From NCBI RefSeq assembly GCF_014803405.1, contig NZ_JACYFG010000004.1:1-64000 (forward strand): 64,000 bases of DNA, written 5' to 3'. A program made the position numbers and the translations under genes. The notes beneath the pieces are model-generated. The model was not told the origin of the DNA and made no database searches. It saw nothing but the letters and a program-made list of their open reading frames with translations. Shown piece by piece: positions 60,079 to 64,000 of the stretch. Every line of letters begins with the position of its first letter. The first letter of the stretch is position 1. The DNA comes from Pelagicoccus enzymogenes (GTDB lineage: Bacteria > Verrucomicrobiota > Verrucomicrobiia > Opitutales > Opitutaceae).

Positions 60079-61232
60079 CAGCTTCCTCCAAGGGTTAAAA
60101 TATCCGCGCTCGGGAAAGCCTCGTCCGAGGTATTGCCGTCGCGTCCCTTCATCTCGTAGCGCTCCCAGCTCGCGTCTAGGGAAACGGCTTCCGATAACTT
60201 GTAAATCGCCTTCAGCCCAAAGGTTTCCGTCTCCATCTTGGCCAGACGGTAGTCCGCAGAATAAAACGGGCCCCTCCCGAACTCCGTATCGAGAGGATTG
60301 ATACCGGTTCCGTTCAAATCCGTATAATAAAAGTCAGCCGCTCCCTGGGAGTAGTAACGATAACTGGGGCGCAGCGTGAATGCGTCACCGATTTTCTGAT
60401 ACCATTCGAAATCGAAAGTGTGGCTTTCGATTCCCCAAGAGTCGCTGAAGAAACGATAGTCAAAGTCGACGCTCGCCCGTAGTCCCGGAAAAAACCGTTT
60501 CACGTTGGCGAACCAGATGCGGCGCAGCCGCTCGTCCGGCCGATGCTCCGACGTTTCTTGAAAGAGAAAGAATCCGGGCAAGACTTCCAAATTCGCGGCG
60601 ATCGACTTGTAGGGATCCGACAAATACCCATCGAACTCGCTGTAGGTGAAGTTCAGACTGGCCACCGTGTTGGGATCGAGCACTTGGCTGATGCCCACAT
60701 AAGCGTCGAGGCTCTCTTTTTCGCGGGCCTCCGAGAAGAAACTCGGCTCGATCTCGTCGTCGATGTAGGAAAGCCCATAACTGAGCCCAGTGTTGCGCTT
60801 GTTGTACTCGGAGGTGTTGTAGATCGCGTAACCCTTGGAGAGGAAATCGCTTTCCTTGCTGTGGGAAAACTGGAAGGAGGTTTTGTGGATACCGTTGGTC
60901 CAATCGAGATCGACAACCCCCGCTTCCCGTACATCCGTGATCTCGGAAAGAACCGTTTCGTCCCCGTTCCTGCCATTGGAACCCGTCGGGGTCGCCCCGG
61001 AAATGGTGTCATGCACCCCATGCAGGCGCAGGGCGAGGCTCTGCGTGATGGCCTTCTCGCCGCCCACATACTTCGATAATACCCGCACCCGTCCGTCATC
61101 CTCCTGATAGTCCTGCCATTTGACGGACAAATGGTCCTCCGCTCGCGTCGGCTTCACCCAAGCGATTTGCAAGTAAGCTCCGAAGGCAATGACCCGCAGC
61201 GAGGTCGGGAGCGAGAGGCGAACAAAATTCAT
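60069..61232 (-). CDS. DUF3570 outer-membrane beta-barrel-like protein
   Basis: The 387-residue exported protein (signal MNFVRLSLPTSLRVIAFGAY, cut after TRAE) is built of amphipathic beta strands ending in the aromatic LGGSWWF, as in outer-membrane barrels. Family blocks include KWQDYQEDDGRVRVLSKYVG at the start, SGATPTGSNGRNG and RPSYRYYSQGAADFYY. DUF3570 proteins co-occur with ApbE and DUF4266. It is the first gene of the four-gene operon. Confidence 0.85.
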   Translation of the reverse strand: MNFVRLSLPTSLRVIAFGAYLQIAWVKPTRAEDHLSVKWQDYQEDDGRVRVLSKYVGGEKAITQSLALRLHGVHDTISGATPTGSNGRNGDETVLSEITDVREAGVVDLDWTNGIHKTSFQFSHSKESDFLSKGYAIYNTSEYNKRNTGLSYGLSYIDDEIEPSFFSEAREKESLDAYVGISQVLDPNTVASLNFTYSEFDGYLSDPYKSIAANLEVLPGFFLFQETSEHRPDERLRRIWFANVKRFFPGLRASVDFDYRFFSDSWGIESHTFDFEWYQKIGDAFTLRPSYRYYSQGAADFYYTDLNGTGINPLDTEFGRGPFYSADYRLAKMETETFGLKAIYKLSEAVSLDASWERYEMKGRDGNTSDEAFPSADILTLGGSWWF

Positions 61233-61423
61233 GGCGTATCAAACGAAGGGAGTGAGGGGAGGCGAGACCTCAGCGGCTAGCTCGCCCCACATAGACAACG
61301 CAGCAATCGTCAATTTGCACTAAGGAACAAGTTTCTTGAAGGATATTCCCATAAGGACGTGGCAAAAGCGCAAAAACCATCAACATTGCCTAGGTAGCAA
61401 CAATTCCAAAACGACACCCCTCC

Positions 61424-61897
61424 ATGAGTTCCCAATACCTTTTCACGTACGGCACCCTGAAAAGCGACCAGCCCGAGCACGCTCAACACTGCCTTCCTCC
61501 ACTCTCCATCGTCTCGGCCAAGGCTTGCGGCACTCTCTGGCGCCTGCGGGAAGGGTATCCCATTCTGCAGATCGAGCCGGAACTCGCCTTGCTAGACGCC
61601 AGCAAGGACCTCGTAGCGGATTGGGCCAAAGCCTTGCAAGCAGAAGCGAGCGACTCGCCTCCCCAACTGGAAGGCAATTGGATCGAAGGGCAGCTGTTCG
61701 AGTTTCCGCTGGAAGCCGACGTCCTCAAGAAAATGGATGCCTGGGAAAACTTCATCCCCGGCGTCAAAAGCGCCTACCAACGCCGCTTGATCTGGGTAAA
61801 AACCGCCGACGGCGCCGACCGCGTTGCCTGGGCCTACGTCTGCTACTCTCCCCCCAATTGGGCCACAATGCTGAACGAAACCAGCTGGAACGCCTGA
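61424..61897 (+). CDS. Gamma-glutamylcyclotransferase-like (AIG2/GGCT) protein
   Basis: The 157-residue protein starts with the family motif LFTYGTLK and has YPILQ, a conserved Glu-rich strand GQLFEFPLEAD and YQRRLIWVKTADG. GGCT-like proteins release 5-oxoproline from gamma-glutamyl amines, but many small bacterial members are unassigned. It stands alone and converges on a GNAT gene across a REP. Confidence 0.8.
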   Translation: MSSQYLFTYGTLKSDQPEHAQHCLPPLSIVSAKACGTLWRLREGYPILQIEPELALLDASKDLVADWAKALQAEASDSPPQLEGNWIEGQLFEFPLEADVLKKMDAWENFIPGVKSAYQRRLIWVKTADGADRVAWAYVCYSPPNWATMLNETSWNA

Positions 61898-61951
61898 GTA
61901 CGACAAAAAGGATAGCACTGCAGGACGCGACGCCCCCTTCTGAGCAAACCC

Positions 61952-61976
61952 GGTGGGACGGCCGCTCCGCGGGCGT
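61952..61976. repeat. REP-like element, type 2
   Basis: Shares GACGGCCGCTCCGCGGGCG and the preceding GTGG with 53152-53175. It lies in the convergent gap between the GGCT-like and GNAT genes. Confidence 0.65.
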
Positions 61977-61992
61977 CAATAGCCCTTTCCCT

Positions 61993-62598
61993 CTACCCGC
62001 CGATTCGCTTCAACCAAAAGCGCATTGGCTTCGAACTCTCCTCAGACTCGCCGATCTCCTTCCAGGAGAAGCTCGCTTCCAGATCCGGCTGCTCCACGAA
62101 GCCGTACTTTTTCCAAAAGGCCGACAAATCCGCATAGTCCGGCGGGCGCCTCGGATCGTCCTCCGCCCGACGCACCGCGCAAAAAGCGCAGTAGTCGAAT
62201 CCCCCCAAAGCGCGAGCATGCCGCTCCCGCTCCTTCATAAATCGCGAGCCAATCCCCAGGCCGCGATACCCTCGTCGCAAAACCGACTCGCCAAAATAGA
62301 ACACTTGCTCGATCGCGTATCCACTTTTCAAGAACGGCTCCGCAAATTCGCCGTCCGCATCCGCCAGCGGCAAGCCCGTCGAAACGCCCACCACCTTGTC
62401 CCCATCGAAAGCCAGCGCGAATACGCTTCGCTGCGACTCAGCGTAGGACAGCAAGTACTCCGACTCATAGTCCAGGCTGCCTTCGTAGAGATAAGGGTAC
62501 TCCCGAAAGACCTCCATACGCAACAAAGCGAGGTCCGGCACGTAAGGCCCAACCTCGCTTCCTGAAACCGTCTTGACGCTAATACCTGATGTATCCAT
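61993..62598 (-). CDS. GNAT-family acetyltransferase
   Basis: The 201-residue protein has a GNAT core: VFALAFDGDKVVGVSTGLPL, FGESVLRRGYRGLGIGSRFM (the acetyl-CoA loop R-x-x-G-x-G) and a C-terminal DLSAFWKKYGFVEQPDLEAS. It is not close to the RimJ-like GNAT at 23074. The substrate is unknown. The next gene upstream on this strand is DUF3127. Confidence 0.85.
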   Translation of the reverse strand: MDTSGISVKTVSGSEVGPYVPDLALLRMEVFREYPYLYEGSLDYESEYLLSYAESQRSVFALAFDGDKVVGVSTGLPLADADGEFAEPFLKSGYAIEQVFYFGESVLRRGYRGLGIGSRFMKERERHARALGGFDYCAFCAVRRAEDDPRRPPDYADLSAFWKKYGFVEQPDLEASFSWKEIGESEESSKPMRFWLKRIGG

Positions 62599-62632
62599 CA
62601 GACGGATAAAAGTTAAGGTGCGACTCTCCCGC

Positions 62633-62983
62633 CTAGAAAGGGGATTCCTCGAGATCGTCGAGGTTACCGCCGCCGGACGATCCTTCCGAGCCCGCTGCGT
62701 CGAGAGCTGGCGAAACTTGACCGCCCGCGTTCTCGATCTTCCAAGCCTGCAGGTTCACGTAGTAGCGGCCCTTGTACTCGTTGCCTCGGATATTGAAGCT
62801 GACCTTCACATGATCGCCCACCTTGAGCTTGTCCACCTGCTCGATTTTTTCCTTCGTCGCCTCGAACTTCACGTCTTGCGGAAACTTGTCCTCAGTAGTG
62901 ATGACAAACTCGCGCTTGCTGAAGCCGCTGGAAAACGTCTGCGTTTCTTCGATAACTTTTACGGATCCGACCATTTCGTACAT
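62633..62983 (-). CDS. DUF3127 OB-fold protein with SSB-like acidic tip
   Basis: The 116-residue protein begins [20 protein letters not shown] and continues [20 protein letters not shown] and [17 protein letters not shown], the DUF3127 pattern of an OB fold. After a glycine- and serine-rich linker the C-terminus is [10 protein letters not shown], an acidic tail with terminal P-F like that of single-stranded DNA-binding protein. Binding of replication or repair factors through the tail is a reasonable inference. Confidence 0.75.
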   Translation of the reverse strand: MYEMVGSVKVIEETQTFSSGFSKREFVITTEDKFPQDVKFEATKEKIEQVDKLKVGDHVKVSFNIRGNEYKGRYYVNLQAWKIENAGGQVSPALDAAGSEGSSGGGNLDDLEESPF

Positions 62984-63052
62984 AGACCCGCACTCTTGGA
63001 GGCCGCTCAGCCGATGTTAAGCCGAAACTTCCAGAACTTACTCACAAAGGAA

Positions 63053-63115
63053 GTGGGAAGCGGCCTTGCGCCGCGATTTCAAATGGAATGATCGCGACGC
63101 AAGGTCGCTTCCCAC
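63053..63115. repeat. Inverted pair of REP-like elements
   Basis: GTGGGAAGCGGCCTTGCGCC and its continuation to GCGAT (63053-63077) is mirrored by ATCGCGACGCAAGGTCGCTT then CCCAC (63091-63115), with only about four mismatched positions and a 13-base loop. The pair would fold into one 25-bp hairpin. Paired, oppositely oriented REPs (a REPIN-like form) are the mobile unit of RAYT systems. Confidence 0.75.
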
Positions 63116-63154
63116 AATGAACAATTGAGATCTGGAACTTGGCGCCCCCTCCCG

Positions 63155-63874
63155 CTACCGCCAATTCTCTTCCACCCACTTGGCCGGACGCGAGTAGCGA
63201 CGCACCCAGAAGCTCGTTCCTTCCAGAGCTTCCTGCAGCTTCGGGTTGCCGTGGAAAATCGCGATGCGCGTGCCCGCCGGATACTTCGGCTTGATGAAAT
63301 AGTTGAGCGGGGCCGTCGGCAAGCAATGGTACTTGTAGCTCACGCACCACTCCGCCGGCCAGTACTTCAACTTGCCACGCTGGTGAATCGCGTCGCTCAG
63401 GTAAGCCTGCTCGTTGCGGAAACGGGCCCGCACGTCCTCCAAATTGTTAAGGAAGTAGTCGAGCACGTAGGGATGCGCCCCCGGACGAAAGCGGAACACG
63501 GAAGAGTTGCCCGTCACACGACGCGGATACTTCCAGTCGTTGATGATCAAGAACTCGCCCTCTTCCTCGAAAAACGGGTCGATGCTGTCGAGAATCACCA
63601 CGTCCAAATCCAAGAAAAGCGTGTCCCCCTCCAGATCTTCCAGCTTCTCCGGAAACATGCTCAACTTGTTCCAGCCGCGCTCAGGAGCGCCCGCCGGCAA
63701 CTTCATCTCCGGCAAAGGAAATACCTCCACGTCCGCATCGATCCCCTCCGGACGATCCGTGAAGCACACGAAGCGATGCTCGTACGACAAATGCCGCTTC
63801 ACCATCGACTTAAGACGGTTCACGTACTCAGGACCATAGCGGGTCCCCCACTTCATGCAGATCACGTTTCTCAT
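63155..63874 (-). CDS. Glycosyltransferase (GT-A, D-x-D type)
   Basis: The ATG at 63874 (MRNVICMKWGTRYGPEYVNR) is chosen because it starts the fold; the frame is open a little further. The 239-residue protein has FVCFTDRPEGID, GWNKLSMFPEKL, the D-x-D metal motif DTLFLDLDVVILDSI, INDWKYPRRVTGNSSVFRFR and a C-terminal GTRIAIFHGNPK. This matches small glycosyltransferases that act on surface glycans. Nothing next to it identifies the donor or acceptor. Confidence 0.8.
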   Translation of the reverse strand: MRNVICMKWGTRYGPEYVNRLKSMVKRHLSYEHRFVCFTDRPEGIDADVEVFPLPEMKLPAGAPERGWNKLSMFPEKLEDLEGDTLFLDLDVVILDSIDPFFEEEGEFLIINDWKYPRRVTGNSSVFRFRPGAHPYVLDYFLNNLEDVRARFRNEQAYLSDAIHQRGKLKYWPAEWCVSYKYHCLPTAPLNYFIKPKYPAGTRIAIFHGNPKLQEALEGTSFWVRRYSRPAKWVEENWR

Positions 63875-63929
63875 GCTCGTCCGCCAAGAAGGCGAAAGCC
63901 TCCACCCCACGCAAGCGAGAACCACCCAT

Positions 63930-63954
63930 GGTGGGTCGACCGCTCCGCGGGCGA
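63930..63954. repeat. REP-like element, type 2, diverged
   Basis: GTGGGTCGACCGCTCCGCGG then GCGAC differs from the copies at 53152 and 61952 at a few positions but keeps the stem. Confidence 0.6.
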
Positions 63955-64000
63955 CTCCGTACCCCCTTCGCGCTTCCCCATCGAAAATTCACCACCCCCC

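Noticed and set aside
61336-62565. 409-residue plus-strand frame
   Set aside because: It runs over two recognised genes (GGCT-like and GNAT) in wrong frames and is arginine-rich in the manner of translated GC-rich complement.
1-64000. tRNA or rRNA genes
   Set aside because: I scanned for T-arm-like GGTTCGAAT/C patterns with matching acceptor stems and for conserved rRNA stretches and saw none; a covariance search would be decisive.

Overview
The window looks like a chromosomal segment of a Verrucomicrobiota bacterium, most probably class Opitutia (a Pelagicoccus- or Coraliomargarita-like marine polysaccharide degrader). This is inferred from the very large TonB-dependent receptor with an N-terminal 'SPFEV' segment, the XylR-type sensor domain, the secreted multi-CBM enzymes and the DUF3570/ApbE/TlpA/DUF4266 operon. 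No rRNA, tRNA or CRISPR array was seen.

Region 1 (1-22.8 kb) is accessory DNA. A giant secreted Rhs/YD-repeat protein (10102-22836, minus strand, about 4244 aa) is followed by a small three-helix membrane protein (9798-10097), a candidate immunity protein. Further downstream on the same strand lie an orphan Rhs C-terminal tip (1646-2635), its own small membrane protein (1368-1631), a RAYT transposase remnant, a paralogue of the first candidate immunity protein (675-974) and the end of an IS66-type element. This is the layout expected of an Rhs tip array. An element of about 6.4 kb sits inside the array: tyrosine recombinase, CHC2/TOPRIM primase with an ATPase domain, ParE/antitoxin pair, XRE regulator with two tandem palindromic operators, Panacea-domain protein and a MazF-like protein. 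The last three form a candidate three-gene toxin-antitoxin operon.

Region 2 (23-48 kb) is mainly a pectin / rhamnogalacturonan-I locus: SGNH (CE12-like) acetylesterase, GH2 beta-galactosidase with an F5/8C module, GH28 polygalacturonase, a PL11 rhamnogalacturonan lyase with many CBM and Ig modules, and a 1232-aa TonB-dependent receptor. A LacI repressor, an XylR-like effector domain that has no HTH, and a propeller-type hybrid-like sensor kinase with a LuxR response regulator lie beside it. Shared DNA motifs (CAAATCTGACAGT; GTAACTGTTAC) link these genes in a candidate regulon. A GNAT acetyltransferase and an enoyl reductase precede the locus.

Region 3 (47.8-64 kb) is housekeeping and redox: DciA, Bax-inhibitor-like protein, IspH with an unusual N-terminal extension, SulP transporter, FetAB-like iron exporter, an Idh/MocA protein without the catalytic EKP lysine, a TonB-C protein, an ECF sigma cluster, the tightly overlapping DUF3570-ApbE-TlpA-DUF4266 operon, a GGCT-like protein, GNAT, DUF3127 and a glycosyltransferase. 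REP-like palindromes of at least three types lie between genes here, and others occur near the RAYT remnant at the far left.
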